A stretch of DNA of 64,000 nucleotides. It comes from Bacteroidaceae bacterium. GTDB taxonomy: Bacteria; Bacteroidota; Bacteroidia; Bacteroidales; Bacteroidaceae. The notes under the pieces are model-generated. The model was not told the DNA's origin. It worked only from the letters and a program-made list of their open reading frames with translations, and made no database searches. The translations under genes were made by a program, and so were the position numbers. The stretch spans positions 33,550-97,549 of the forward strand of contig JAGAAL010000043.1 in NCBI GenBank assembly GCA_017615245.1. Reading direction: 5' to 3'. How positions within the stretch are numbered: the stretch's first letter is position 1; each line of letters starts with the position of its first letter. This document shows positions 9,092 to 18,297 of this stretch, piece after piece.

Positions 9092-11413
9092 TTACTTCCG
9101 TTCGAGTTCGCTCCAGGCAGGTGGCTCCACGCCGTGGAAGTTCTTTACGAAGAAGTCGTACATCTTATGAGTGCCGTAGGTGCCGCCCATCGTGTGACGC
9201 TCGCCTGGCAGGTAGATGAATTCGAAGTCCTTGTTGTGCTTGATGAGCTGGTTGACCACCTGGAAAGTAGATGATGGATCGACATTATCGTCCAATTCGC
9301 CCACAAGCAGCATCAGTTTGCCTTTGAGGTTTGCAATGTGCTCCGTGTTGCTGCTGGCGATGTACGATTCATCGAGCGGATAGCCCATCCACTGCTCGTT
9401 CCACCAGATCTTGTCCATGCGGTTATCGTGGCATCCGCAGGCTGAGTAGGCTGCTTTGTAGAAGTCGCCGTGGAAGAGGAGGGCTGCAAGTGACTCTTGA
9501 CCTCCAGCCGAGCATCCGTAGATACCCACGCGGTCGAGGTCCATGTAAGGGTATTTCTCTGCTGCTGCTTTGATCCAGAGAATGCGGTCGGGGAAGCCTG
9601 CGTCGGCAAGGTTCTTATAGCACACCTCCTCGAAGTCCTTGCTGCGCCATGAAGTGCTCATACCGTCCATCTGAACGACGATGAAGCCGAGTTCAGCCAA
9701 TGCCGACAGGCTGTTGGTAACCTGGAACTGCTTTGGCACATACTGGTCGCCAGGACCTGAGTAGATGTACTCGATGACAGGATATTTCTTTGATGGGTCG
9801 AAGTTCGATGGGCGCTGAATGATGCCCCAGATGTCAGTCACGCCGTCACGTCCTTTGGCTACGAACACTTCAGGTGCTTTCCAGTCGGTTTCTTTCAGCT
9901 TGCTGATGTCGAGTGCCGCCAGTGTCTGCATAATCTTGCCGGTCTTACCGTCACGCAGTACTGTGACAGGCGGATTCTCAACGGTGGAGTAAGTGTCGAT
10001 GAGGTAAGATTTGTCGTCGCTGAACGTGACGCTGTGGTTGCCTTCATCAGGTGTGAGGTCCGTGAATCCCTTGCCATTGAACTGCACACGGCAATAGTGG
10101 ATGTTGTATGGGTCTTCATTCGGATTGGTCTTTGGCAAACCCTCCCCGTTGGCTGTGAAATAGATAAGTCCCTTCTTCTCGTCAATGTCGATGATGCGAC
10201 GCACGTAGAACTTGCCTTTCGTGATTTGATTGATGACCTTACCAGTCTCTCTGTCATATAAATACAGGTGTCCGTAGCGGTCGCGTTCGCTGAACCAAAT
10301 GATGCGCTTGCCGTCGCTCAGGTCGCGGCGAGAGAGTCGTGTCCATGCGATGTATTTTTCTTCTTTCTCTTCGATGATAGGACGTACGTTGCCTGTCTCG
10401 GCGTCCAGCTCAAGAATGCGATAGACCTTATGGCCGCGCTCGTTGTAAGAGAATGTAAGGGTGTGCTTGTCCAGGTCCCAACGAGGCGTGGACAACTCGT
10501 ATTGGCTGTGGAAGAGGGCATCGTCGACCACCCTCAACTCGCGGGTTTCAAGGTTTATCACCACGGGTACACGATAATCGAGTGAGTCGCCAGGCTTGGC
10601 ATATTCGATGTTGTAATACTTGGGTTGTACCTGGTCGGCAGGTGATGAGTTGACATAGGTGATATAGCGCTTGGGAGCGGGTTTGATTTTCACCGTCACA
10701 TAGTATTTCCCATCCGTAGAGAAACTGCCCCATGACGAGTAATAGAACTGCTCATTGCCATCAGTCGTAAGGGCTGTCTCTTCATTGGTTTCCGTGTTGC
10801 GCAGGAAGAGATTGTTGTCCTTCCCGAAAATCTGCAACTTTCCGTCGCCGAAACGAGCCACACGTCCACGTTGGTCGTCAACGGTAGCCCAATGGCGCTG
10901 TTGACCACCTTGAGGTCCAGGTCCGCGTCCCCAGGCACCACGTTCACCGCCACCGCGTTCCATACGTAGCGAATCACCTTTGACAACTTCCTTCGTCTGT
11001 GTATCGTAAGTCCAGTTGTAGGCGTTGCTGACGAACTTCACGCCCAGATGTCCGTTTTCATTCTTGTAGAGCGAAGGAGTGGAATCTACAATACGTTGAA
11101 CAGGCTTTCCCAACTGCTCACCCATCTGTTCGCGCACTTTGTCATTGTCGAACATCGGAGTTGTCTTGTTGGTCTTCAGATCTACGAGGTAGTATTGCAT
11201 GTCGAGTGCTCCGTTAGAGCCAGAAACGGTATACCACATCTGCTTACCCACTTCGTCGTTGATGACGAAATGTGATTGCAGAACCGAATTAGAGGTCTTT
11301 CCAGCATAGCGTCCACCTATTCCATAGGCGCGCTGATAGTCGGCTAATGTGCCTTGTGCCATCGTAGTGATGGTACAGGCAATGGTTGTAATAAGGGCAA
11401 TTGTTCTTTTCAT
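9092..11413 (-). CDS. Secreted DPP4-like prolyl peptidase (S9B)
   Basis: A 773-residue serine peptidase of the dipeptidyl-peptidase IV group, which removes N-terminal Xaa-Pro dipeptides and probably acts in the periplasm on peptides. A signal peptide (about 1-19, ending MAQ) precedes an eight-bladed propeller domain (about 60-500) and an alpha/beta hydrolase domain. The catalytic serine is S635 in GCSAGGQES; Asp and His lie in GELDDNVD and GERHTMGG. It is the last gene of a five-gene minus-strand operon, 11 bases after the first propeller lipoprotein. The peptidase class is firm; how it relates to the duplicated cassette upstream is unknown. Confidence 0.95.
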   Translation of the reverse strand: MKRTIALITTIACTITTMAQGTLADYQRAYGIGGRYAGKTSNSVLQSHFVINDEVGKQMWYTVSGSNGALDMQYYLVDLKTNKTTPMFDNDKVREQMGEQLGKPVQRIVDSTPSLYKNENGHLGVKFVSNAYNWTYDTQTKEVVKGDSLRMERGGGERGAWGRGPGPQGGQQRHWATVDDQRGRVARFGDGKLQIFGKDNNLFLRNTETNEETALTTDGNEQFYYSSWGSFSTDGKYYVTVKIKPAPKRYITYVNSSPADQVQPKYYNIEYAKPGDSLDYRVPVVINLETRELRVVDDALFHSQYELSTPRWDLDKHTLTFSYNERGHKVYRILELDAETGNVRPIIEEKEEKYIAWTRLSRRDLSDGKRIIWFSERDRYGHLYLYDRETGKVINQITKGKFYVRRIIDIDEKKGLIYFTANGEGLPKTNPNEDPYNIHYCRVQFNGKGFTDLTPDEGNHSVTFSDDKSYLIDTYSTVENPPVTVLRDGKTGKIMQTLAALDISKLKETDWKAPEVFVAKGRDGVTDIWGIIQRPSNFDPSKKYPVIEYIYSGPGDQYVPKQFQVTNSLSALAELGFIVVQMDGMSTSWRSKDFEEVCYKNLADAGFPDRILWIKAAAEKYPYMDLDRVGIYGCSAGGQESLAALLFHGDFYKAAYSACGCHDNRMDKIWWNEQWMGYPLDESYIASSNTEHIANLKGKLMLLVGELDDNVDPSSTFQVVNQLIKHNKDFEFIYLPGERHTMGGTYGTHKMYDFFVKNFHGVEPPAWSELERK

Positions 11414-11424
11414 GATGGTATTAT

Positions 11425-12984
11425 TTAGTTTACTGTATGCTTTGCTTCTTGATTCTGGATGGATGCTCCTGAATGGGCATCAGTCGATACATAAGTCGCT
11501 TTCTTGGCTGGCTTGCGAGCTTCGCTGGCAAACTCCTGCGGAGTGACTTGTACAGGCTCTTTCATGAACTCTGGTACATTGTAGCTGCGCATGAAATAGG
11601 TGTAGAAGTCTGGGTCGCGTTGAGGCAATGCGAAGGCTTTATGCGCCATGCCTCGTTGGTCGAAGTAAGCGATGTAGAGACGTGAGAAGTTGCTGTCGTT
11701 GCGGCGGCTGATGAAAATCATCCAGCGTCCGTTGCTCGACCAGTTGTGGTAGCTCTCGGCATAGTCGCTGTTAACATTCTCCAGTTTACGTATTTGCTTG
11801 CTTTGCAGATCCATCAGGTAGAGGTCGGCATCGGGATGCCATACGTGGAAGCATCCGAAGGCACCAATACCAGTGAGCAGATAGCGACCATCAGGGCTGA
11901 TGCGTGGGAAGGTGGCACTAAGGCTGTCTTCTGACGCTTTGTAAACCACTTCGGTAGGTCCGAACGAGAGTTTCTTGGCATCGAATGACTTGCGATAGAT
12001 GTCATAGTGCAAATCTTGGTAGCGCTCAATCATCTCACCTGTGATTGGAATGGAATCGGGCATCTGACGCTCAAAGTGAGCGGAGCAGAAATAGAGATAC
12101 TTGCCATCGGGCGACCATGTGGGGAAGCATTCCAATTCGTTAGGTTCGGCACTGACCAACCGTACTTCGTTCTTTTCGATATCGTAAAGGATGACATCGC
12201 TCTCAGAGTCCTGTACCTCAATCTTGGCTTTGCTTCGTGTGTGGAAACTCTGACCTGTGTGGTTGGTAGAGTAGGCGATGAGTGGAAGGGTAGGGTGCCA
12301 GGCGGGATAGACACCAGCTGAAATGGTGGAATCGGTCTTCAAGTCAATCTTCTGCGGCACATTATTTACCACCAACATCGTACCACCATGCCCCTGACGC
12401 ATGTGGAACTGCATATTGGCTGTTCCGTAGTTCTGATACGAGTGGCAGTTGATACATTGTCCGTCCTTCTCGCCCGAGATAATCATATTGTTGTAGATGT
12501 CTTTCTCGTCGAAATTGCTCAGGTTACGCTGACAGATGCTCAGCATCTCATAAGCTACATACGAAGGGAAGATGAGACGATAGGAGATATATGGGTCGAT
12601 TTCCTCTTTTGCTACACGGATATTGAATGGCATGTAGGCTCTCCATCTATTGTTTTCTAAAGCAAACACCTCCACTTTGATGTCTCCACCACGAGCTGCT
12701 GCCAACATATCGTGCCAGTCACCTTCATCAATTAGTACCTTGTTGCCCGAACCAAAAGTGATAGTCTGGTTGTTGGGCAGTGTGAATTGAGCCACACAAT
12801 CAGTAACATTGCCTCGGATGCCGAAATTCAGCGGAGCAATATTGGGTGGCACGACCACTTCTTTGTAATCAGGATATATGTCGGGTTGTGAACCGACTGT
12901 TTCGTAGTTTGCAGGTATCTTAGGGTGTTTCGTACATGCGACGAATGCCAATGCGAGGATAACCATGTATAATGTTTTCTTCAT
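11425..12984 (-). CDS. TolB-like beta-propeller lipoprotein with CxxCH motif, copy 1
   Basis: A 519-residue predicted lipoprotein (signal peptide ending FVAC, Cys at 17). The N-terminal domain (about 20-170) is followed by a haem-c-type motif CINCH at residues 177-181 (12442-12456) and then WD40-like/PD40 propeller blades, with motifs such as YPAWHPTLPLIAYST, FPTWSPDGKYLYF and FPRISPDGRYLLTG. The whole protein is clearly paralogous to the product at 14651-16198. CxxCH normally binds c-type haem covalently after export, so a redox lipoprotein is possible, but a single CxxCH can also be structural. The gene follows the DUF6057 copy by 24 bases and precedes the peptidase by 11. Confidence 0.85.
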   Translation of the reverse strand: MKKTLYMVILALAFVACTKHPKIPANYETVGSQPDIYPDYKEVVVPPNIAPLNFGIRGNVTDCVAQFTLPNNQTITFGSGNKVLIDEGDWHDMLAAARGGDIKVEVFALENNRWRAYMPFNIRVAKEEIDPYISYRLIFPSYVAYEMLSICQRNLSNFDEKDIYNNMIISGEKDGQCINCHSYQNYGTANMQFHMRQGHGGTMLVVNNVPQKIDLKTDSTISAGVYPAWHPTLPLIAYSTNHTGQSFHTRSKAKIEVQDSESDVILYDIEKNEVRLVSAEPNELECFPTWSPDGKYLYFCSAHFERQMPDSIPITGEMIERYQDLHYDIYRKSFDAKKLSFGPTEVVYKASEDSLSATFPRISPDGRYLLTGIGAFGCFHVWHPDADLYLMDLQSKQIRKLENVNSDYAESYHNWSSNGRWMIFISRRNDSNFSRLYIAYFDQRGMAHKAFALPQRDPDFYTYFMRSYNVPEFMKEPVQVTPQEFASEARKPAKKATYVSTDAHSGASIQNQEAKHTVN

Positions 12985-13008
12985 AACGATGAAATTTGTA
13001 TGTTTGAA

Positions 13009-14649
13009 TTAATATGCTTTGAAATCTCCAAAATAATAGTACCACCAATAGGTGTCACCATACACATCGCGCATGCGCGTACCTATTTCTTTATGATTTA
13101 TACCCATGTTGCTCATCGATGCGTAGTCGCTGTTGAAGTTTTCGAAGCGAGTTGTGATGAGTTGGTCGAATGGGAAGTTATCAAGGTTGATGGGCGATTG
13201 TTCGGATGTGCCCAACAAAATGGCTGCCTGTTGATATAGTTCCGGTACAGGTTCGCTTGGGTAGTTCTTGGAGTAATTGTAGAAATGGATACAGAATGCG
13301 TATTCGTCCTTCAGCCACAACGAGGCGCAGAGAGCCATATTGTCTTGTTTCCGGTTCTTGGTATTGATTAAGTCGGCATAGTGGCTGATAATCCATTGCA
13401 CAGGCAGACTGTTGTCGATGTCCAGTGCATTGACGTCTTCGTTCAACAGAGGTGCGATACAAAGATATTCCTTGCTTTCGCGTAGGTTTTTTGCATTGTG
13501 CAGCATAGGTTCGTATTCCCTTACCCACGATTTGTTGAACGTCGATTTACTCAGCACCGTCATATATTTCGCAGCTACGTCTAATTCATGATTCATAATG
13601 GCACAACGCGCCATCGTCTTTAGGTTGCGGGCTTGCAGACGATACTGCACATTGTTTTCCATTGCCCAGCGATAAGCATAGTTAATCTGTGCGAAGTAGT
13701 AGTAGATGAGTGGTCCTGCTATCTGTGCAATCCTTACTGTCAATGAATCGCCTGTGTCTGGCAAACTACTGCAGTTGTTGGTTTTGAACATCTCCGTCAG
13801 CCGATCGGTATGCAGCAATGCGATATTCTTGAACACCACCATGAGGCTGGTAGGATTCTTCGCAGCAGAAGCTTCTTTTAGCACTTTGTCCCACTCACAA
13901 GCCTCTACAGCAGTTTGCATACGGATTTCCGCATGGAAATTGTAGTTCCGGAACGAAAGCAGATAGGCGGTTGCAGCGAAGACAATGAGGGCGACGAACG
14001 TCACGATTTCTGTTGCCCATTTCGTACGTGGCTCCCATTTGACGAGTCGCACCAATGACAGCAATACTACAGATATAGGTGCTACGACGAACGGCACTTG
14101 GAGCAAGTGGTTCTCGTAATGTCGATGATGGAATACAGGGAACTGCTGCATCATGGCGAAATAGGCGATGATGAAGACAATCCAGGCGATATCTTTGTTC
14201 CATACGAGTCGAATCAGCCGCACAATGACCCACGTCGTCAGGACAGCTGCAAAGAAACTGACACTTTGTGAGAACCAATAGCCAGGCATCTTGATGTAGT
14301 ACATCCAGTAGCCGATGTCAATGACGGAAACCAGCAATGCAAAGACGGGTATCCACGCTATTAGACATTGCCAGCCCTTGAGCCTGAACGCATCGATGAG
14401 CAGAAAATAAGTAGCTGTCCAGATGGCTGTGATGATGATTGCACCCAACCAAGGGTAGGTGAAGAATTGAGTGAGATAGCAGCCTATCCAAGTCCACAAA
14501 CCACCTTGTGTGCGAAGGGTATTTTCGAAGAAAGCCTGTCCGCTGATAAACATATCACCCTCAGCCACCGCATGAAGGTAATCAGCGTGGAGTAGCAGAA
14601 TGAGATATGCTGCCAAAGGGAACAGGAGTGTATAGATAGCTTTCTTCAT
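13009..14649 (-). CDS. DUF6057-type membrane protein, copy 1
   Basis: A 546-residue protein with about seven hydrophobic segments in its first 250 residues and a soluble, helical, TPR-like C-terminal half. I recall this architecture as DUF6057; function is unknown. Shared landmarks with the paralogue at 16228-18165 are GCYLTQFF near residue 57, the NYNFHAEIRM junction after the last membrane segment and the C-terminal YGDTYWWYYYF. Its start follows the stop of the second propeller gene with a single base between, and its stop lies 24 bases before the first propeller start, so it is embedded in an operon. It may be a membrane partner for the propeller lipoprotein (inference from pairing). Confidence 0.8.
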   Translation of the reverse strand: MKKAIYTLLFPLAAYLILLLHADYLHAVAEGDMFISGQAFFENTLRTQGGLWTWIGCYLTQFFTYPWLGAIIITAIWTATYFLLIDAFRLKGWQCLIAWIPVFALLVSVIDIGYWMYYIKMPGYWFSQSVSFFAAVLTTWVIVRLIRLVWNKDIAWIVFIIAYFAMMQQFPVFHHRHYENHLLQVPFVVAPISVVLLSLVRLVKWEPRTKWATEIVTFVALIVFAATAYLLSFRNYNFHAEIRMQTAVEACEWDKVLKEASAAKNPTSLMVVFKNIALLHTDRLTEMFKTNNCSSLPDTGDSLTVRIAQIAGPLIYYYFAQINYAYRWAMENNVQYRLQARNLKTMARCAIMNHELDVAAKYMTVLSKSTFNKSWVREYEPMLHNAKNLRESKEYLCIAPLLNEDVNALDIDNSLPVQWIISHYADLINTKNRKQDNMALCASLWLKDEYAFCIHFYNYSKNYPSEPVPELYQQAAILLGTSEQSPINLDNFPFDQLITTRFENFNSDYASMSNMGINHKEIGTRMRDVYGDTYWWYYYFGDFKAY

Positions 14650-14650
14650 C

Positions 14651-16198
14651 TTAATCGTGTGGAGCGGTTACGTATTTCACTTTCCTGGCATCTTTCTTCG
14701 CCTCTGCGGCAAACTGCTCAGGTGTGATGCCGACAGGTTCCTTCATAAATTCAGGACGGTTGTATGAACGCAGAAACAGCGTATAGAACTCTGGATCGCG
14801 TTGTGGCAGCTCAAAAGCCTTATGACACATCCCTTGAGCATCGAAATACGCGATGTAAGGGCGTGTGTAGTTGTTGTCGTCACGTCGTGAGGCTGTCATC
14901 ACCCAACGTCCGTTGCTCGAGAACGAAGGATAGCTGTCCGAGCGGTCGCTGTTGAGCGCCTCCAGGTTCTGAGCTTCCAATGTTTCGAGATTGAGCAGCC
15001 AGATGTCGGCCTCGGCATGCCATACATGGAAACAGCCGAAGTTACCCAATGAGAACACCATGTATTTCCCGTCAGGTGATACACGGGGCAGGGTAGCACT
15101 CTTGTTTTCTGCTGCTGCATCGAAGATGATGCGAGGCTCGCCGAACGTATGTGTCTGCTGGTTGAAGTCTCTTGCGTAGATGTTATAGTGCAGCTTCTGA
15201 TATCTCTGGATGATTTCCCCGTCTTTGCCTTCATCAATTATCCCTTCCTCCGAGGAAGTGGTTGGGGGTAGGCTGTTCTCATATTCAAAGTGTGCGGAAC
15301 AATAATATAAGGTGTTACCGTCAGCCGACCACGTAGGGAAGGTCTCCAGTTCGTTGGAGTCGTTCGAGATGGTGAACACCTCATCCTTGGCTACATCGTA
15401 GAGAATGAGGTCGCTCTCCTTATCCTGCACCTCAACCTTTGCCACACTTTTTGTATGGAAACTCTGGCCGATGAGGTTCGTGGAGAACGCAATGAGGTTC
15501 TGAGTCGGGTGCCAGGCAGGATAAACACCTGAGGAGATGATTTCAGGAGTCTTCAGATCTACTTTCTTCAATTGATTACCCTCCACAATCATCGTACCTG
15601 GAAATCCTTCACGCATGTGGAACATCATGTGGTCTGTCCGATAGTTCTGATACGAGTGGCAATTGATACATTGTCCCACTTCAGGAGTTGTCACCAAAGT
15701 ATTGCTGTAGATATCAGTCTCGTCGTAGTTGGTGAGGTTGCGCTGCGCTATAGTCAGGGCGTTGTAGGCAACGTATGAAGGTTGAATCAGTCGGTAGGAG
15801 ATGTATGGGTCGATATCGTCCTTTGCTACGTTGATGCAGAAAGGCTGGTAGGCTTTCCATTGGTTGCCTTCATCTACAAACACCTCCACCTTCATGCTTC
15901 CTCCTTTTGCCCTTTCCAATAGTGTGTTCCATTCCGCTTCATCAATGAGCACCTTCATTCCATCACCATAGGTATATTGGAGGTCGCCCACACTGATGCG
16001 AACCGCCACCTGCTTGCCTACTTCATACACGCGGAAATTCAGCGGACAGATGTTCGCAGGCACAGTGACGTCCGTATAGTCGGGCATCAACTTCGGCGGT
16101 CTCGATTCCGTCTGATACGAATCGGGTACCGTAGGCCTTCCACATGCGATGAGCATCGCGGTAAGCACAAACGCTATGAGAACTGTTCTAATTTTCAA
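14651..16198 (-). CDS. TolB-like beta-propeller lipoprotein with CxxCH motif, copy 2
   Basis: A 515-residue paralogue of the product at 11425-12984: lipoprotein signal ending LIAC (Cys 19), CINCHSYQNY at residues 177-186 (motif at 15656-15670, the same residue number as in copy 1), then propeller blades. The start is a TTG at 16198 inside a TTTCAAY heptamer repeat. There is no in-frame ATG at that end, an in-frame TGA lies two codons upstream, and this TTG gives a proper lipoprotein signal (MKIRTVLIAF). Compared with copy 1 it carries about 11 extra residues around 309-325, exactly where a GC-rich palindrome lies. It sits 29 bases after the second DUF6057 gene. Confidence 0.85.
   Translation of the reverse strand: MKIRTVLIAFVLTAMLIACGRPTVPDSYQTESRPPKLMPDYTDVTVPANICPLNFRVYEVGKQVAVRISVGDLQYTYGDGMKVLIDEAEWNTLLERAKGGSMKVEVFVDEGNQWKAYQPFCINVAKDDIDPYISYRLIQPSYVAYNALTIAQRNLTNYDETDIYSNTLVTTPEVGQCINCHSYQNYRTDHMMFHMREGFPGTMIVEGNQLKKVDLKTPEIISSGVYPAWHPTQNLIAFSTNLIGQSFHTKSVAKVEVQDKESDLILYDVAKDEVFTISNDSNELETFPTWSADGNTLYYCSAHFEYENSLPPTTSSEEGIIDEGKDGEIIQRYQKLHYNIYARDFNQQTHTFGEPRIIFDAAAENKSATLPRVSPDGKYMVFSLGNFGCFHVWHAEADIWLLNLETLEAQNLEALNSDRSDSYPSFSSNGRWVMTASRRDDNNYTRPYIAYFDAQGMCHKAFELPQRDPEFYTLFLRSYNRPEFMKEPVGITPEQFAAEAKKDARKVKYVTAPHD
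15223..15274. repeat. GC-rich palindrome inserted in frame in propeller copy 2
   Basis: On the coding strand CTACCCCCAACC is followed by CTTCCTCGGAGGAAG, a palindrome of the same style as the CCCC..GGGG elements elsewhere in the window. It encodes LPPTTSSEEGI, absent from the paralogue, where the flanking FE and EMIERYQ/EIIQRYQ segments align directly. Confidence 0.65.
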
Positions 16199-16227
16199 CT
16201 TTCAATTTTCAATTTTCAACTTTCAAC
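16193..16227. repeat. Heptamer tandem repeat (5 units) containing a start codon
   Basis: Five perfect-register 7-base units on the plus strand: TTTCAAC, TTTCAAT, TTTCAAT, TTTCAAC, TTTCAAC. Read on the minus strand they give repeated TTGAAA, and one TTG serves as the start of the propeller lipoprotein copy 2. Confidence 0.85.
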
Positions 16228-18165
16228 TTAATAAGAACTCAAACCTCTGCAGAAGAAGTAGAACCACCAGAAGGTATCACCATAGGCTGGTTTCATTAGT
16301 TCACCCACTTCCTCCGCACTCTTTCCTTGTTGAATATAGCTGTTGGAGATTTGTTGGAACGATGCATAGCGGTTGACAATACGGTCTTTGTCGAACGGCA
16401 GAGTACTGATGTCGACTTGATGCTCTAGGTTACCATAGAGATAGGCAGCTTCCTGATAGTGGATAGGCATCGGCTCACCTGGATGGAGGTGTGCATAGAG
16501 GAAGAATCGAGGCCAGAATTTCTCGATGTCCTTACTCTGTACGGCAAAGAATAGGGTTGTTTCCTGCAACTGCTTGCTATCTTTGTTCATCGTATTGCTG
16601 AAGTAGTTGAGCAGATACATTTCTACAAGGCCTTCGTCTGAATCAAGCATATTGTGGAAATGACGGTAATACTCTTTGATGAACGATAGTTCGGGCGTCT
16701 TCTCAAGCAGTTTCGGATTATCGAGTATCGGCTCGTATCGTTCTGCCCATTCCTTGTAATATAGGGTTTTCTTCAGGATGTTGATATATTTGCGAGCTAA
16801 CTCATATTCTTCTGCCACGAGGGCACAACGAGTCATAATCTTGTAATTGTCGATACAGAATCCATGTTCCACACCATTCTCGATCGACCAGCGTGTGGCA
16901 AAGTTCAAACGGGCATAGTTGAGATACACCAGCGGAGAGTTCGTCTGAGCCATGTGCACGTCCAATGAGTCGTAGACGTAGGGAGGGATGCTCATGTTGT
17001 TGTACTTGAACATATAGTCGCCAATCTTGCCAGAATGGAACAAGGCAATATCTCGTAACATGATGATTTCACGCGTCGGGTCGTTAGGCAATGCACTCAC
17101 TTCGTCAAGAGCATCTTGCCATCTGTTCTCGTCAATGGCACGATAGATGCGGAACTCTGCGTGGTAGTTGTAGTCATCGAAGTCGGCACTCAGTTCGCAT
17201 CCCACAATCGCGATCAGGCACATCAGTTGCAATCCGATTAGCAAGAATGCTTCTTTCGATTTCAGCAAGATGTTCTTCTTGGCAGTAAATGAGAGTGTAC
17301 CAAGTACGAGGAGAATGACGATAAGGGCAATAAACGGATACCAGGGACGTGTAGCATCCACGTTTTCTGTCTCGAAGATAGGCATTCCCACCCACCAGGC
17401 ATCATCGATACGCATCTGTGAATAATACTGGTAGGCAATGAGAGGAATGACAACAATACAGATGATGGCTGTCAGCAAAGGCAGTATGCGACTCTTGGGA
17501 GCCTTGGTGATGCCAGTCAGACCCATCACGAGGGTGGTAGCCAGTCCCAACCAACCAGTTGCCCAATAGCCAACGACACACCACAAGATGATCATACCCA
17601 GCTCTGCCCACTTGTTGAGGTCCTTGAAACAGCGATACAGCCAGATGGCAAGCATATTAATCATCAGGGCAATGCTTGGAGCAAACCAATAGCCTTGATT
17701 CTTGTTGTAATAGAGCCAATAGCCGATAATCGTCTCAGAGCAGAGTAGGGCGCCGATAGGTAGAAGTGCCAATACACTCCACCAGCCACTGAGCTTAAAG
17801 GCCTTGATAGTGAGGACGTAAGTGATGAGCCAGATAGCAATGAGGATGCATACACCCGTGACTGGTTCATGGAAGAACTGAGTGAAGAAGCAACCCAGAT
17901 AAGTCATCAGCGCACCAGGTTTCACCATCAGCATATCGAAGAACGATTTGTCGTACAGGAAGAGAGAATGCTCTTGAGCTGCATAGAAGTAGTCAGCGTT
18001 CTTGATGCCCAACATATAGCAGGCAAAGACCGCAAACAATACTGCGTAGATGACAGGAAGCCATTTCCCTTCCATAAGGAGTTTTGGCGTTTGATTGGCT
18101 TTGGTTTGCTTGGCAGGATTCCGCATTTCCGTTTTGCGTTGTTTTGCTGTATTTGCTTTCGTCAT
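16228..18165 (-). CDS. DUF6057-type membrane protein, copy 2
   Basis: A 645-residue paralogue of the product at 13009-14649 with a longer, basic N-terminus (Lys-rich, about 35 residues) and about 60 extra residues among eight or nine membrane segments. Shared landmarks are GCFFTQFF, the NYNYHAEFRIY junction and the C-terminal YGDTFWWFYFF. The soluble C-terminal half is helical and TPR-like. It is the first gene of the five-gene operon, with a promoter about 20 bases upstream. An alternative start at M13 or M31 is possible, but the leader is short either way. Function unknown. Confidence 0.8.
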   Translation of the reverse strand: MTKANTAKQRKTEMRNPAKQTKANQTPKLLMEGKWLPVIYAVLFAVFACYMLGIKNADYFYAAQEHSLFLYDKSFFDMLMVKPGALMTYLGCFFTQFFHEPVTGVCILIAIWLITYVLTIKAFKLSGWWSVLALLPIGALLCSETIIGYWLYYNKNQGYWFAPSIALMINMLAIWLYRCFKDLNKWAELGMIILWCVVGYWATGWLGLATTLVMGLTGITKAPKSRILPLLTAIICIVVIPLIAYQYYSQMRIDDAWWVGMPIFETENVDATRPWYPFIALIVILLVLGTLSFTAKKNILLKSKEAFLLIGLQLMCLIAIVGCELSADFDDYNYHAEFRIYRAIDENRWQDALDEVSALPNDPTREIIMLRDIALFHSGKIGDYMFKYNNMSIPPYVYDSLDVHMAQTNSPLVYLNYARLNFATRWSIENGVEHGFCIDNYKIMTRCALVAEEYELARKYINILKKTLYYKEWAERYEPILDNPKLLEKTPELSFIKEYYRHFHNMLDSDEGLVEMYLLNYFSNTMNKDSKQLQETTLFFAVQSKDIEKFWPRFFLYAHLHPGEPMPIHYQEAAYLYGNLEHQVDISTLPFDKDRIVNRYASFQQISNSYIQQGKSAEEVGELMKPAYGDTFWWFYFFCRGLSSY

Positions 18166-18189
18166 TATCTTTTACTTTTGATTATCGTG

Positions 18190-18197
18190 CAAAGTTA
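18190..18197 (-). promoter_or_regulatory. Promoter -7 box for the DUF6057/propeller/peptidase operon
   Basis: The minus strand reads TTAACTTTGCA. The implied transcript starts about 18 bases before the DUF6057 copy 2 ATG and would cover five genes. Confidence 0.7.
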
Positions 18198-18246
18198 ATA
18201 AAAAAAGATGATTCTCCAAACGATTAGTACCAATTTTTTTTGTAGA

Positions 18247-18280
18247 AACAAAAAAAGAGCGGTATATGTACCGCTCTTTT
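18247..18280 (-). terminator. Intrinsic terminator after mutB
   Basis: A perfect 12-bp stem (18253-18264 with 18269-18280, loop TATG) is followed on the minus strand by a T run. It lies 18 bases after the mutB stop and separates mutAB from the operon downstream. Confidence 0.85.
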
Positions 18281-18297
18281 CGTTCTTATTGGTCAAA

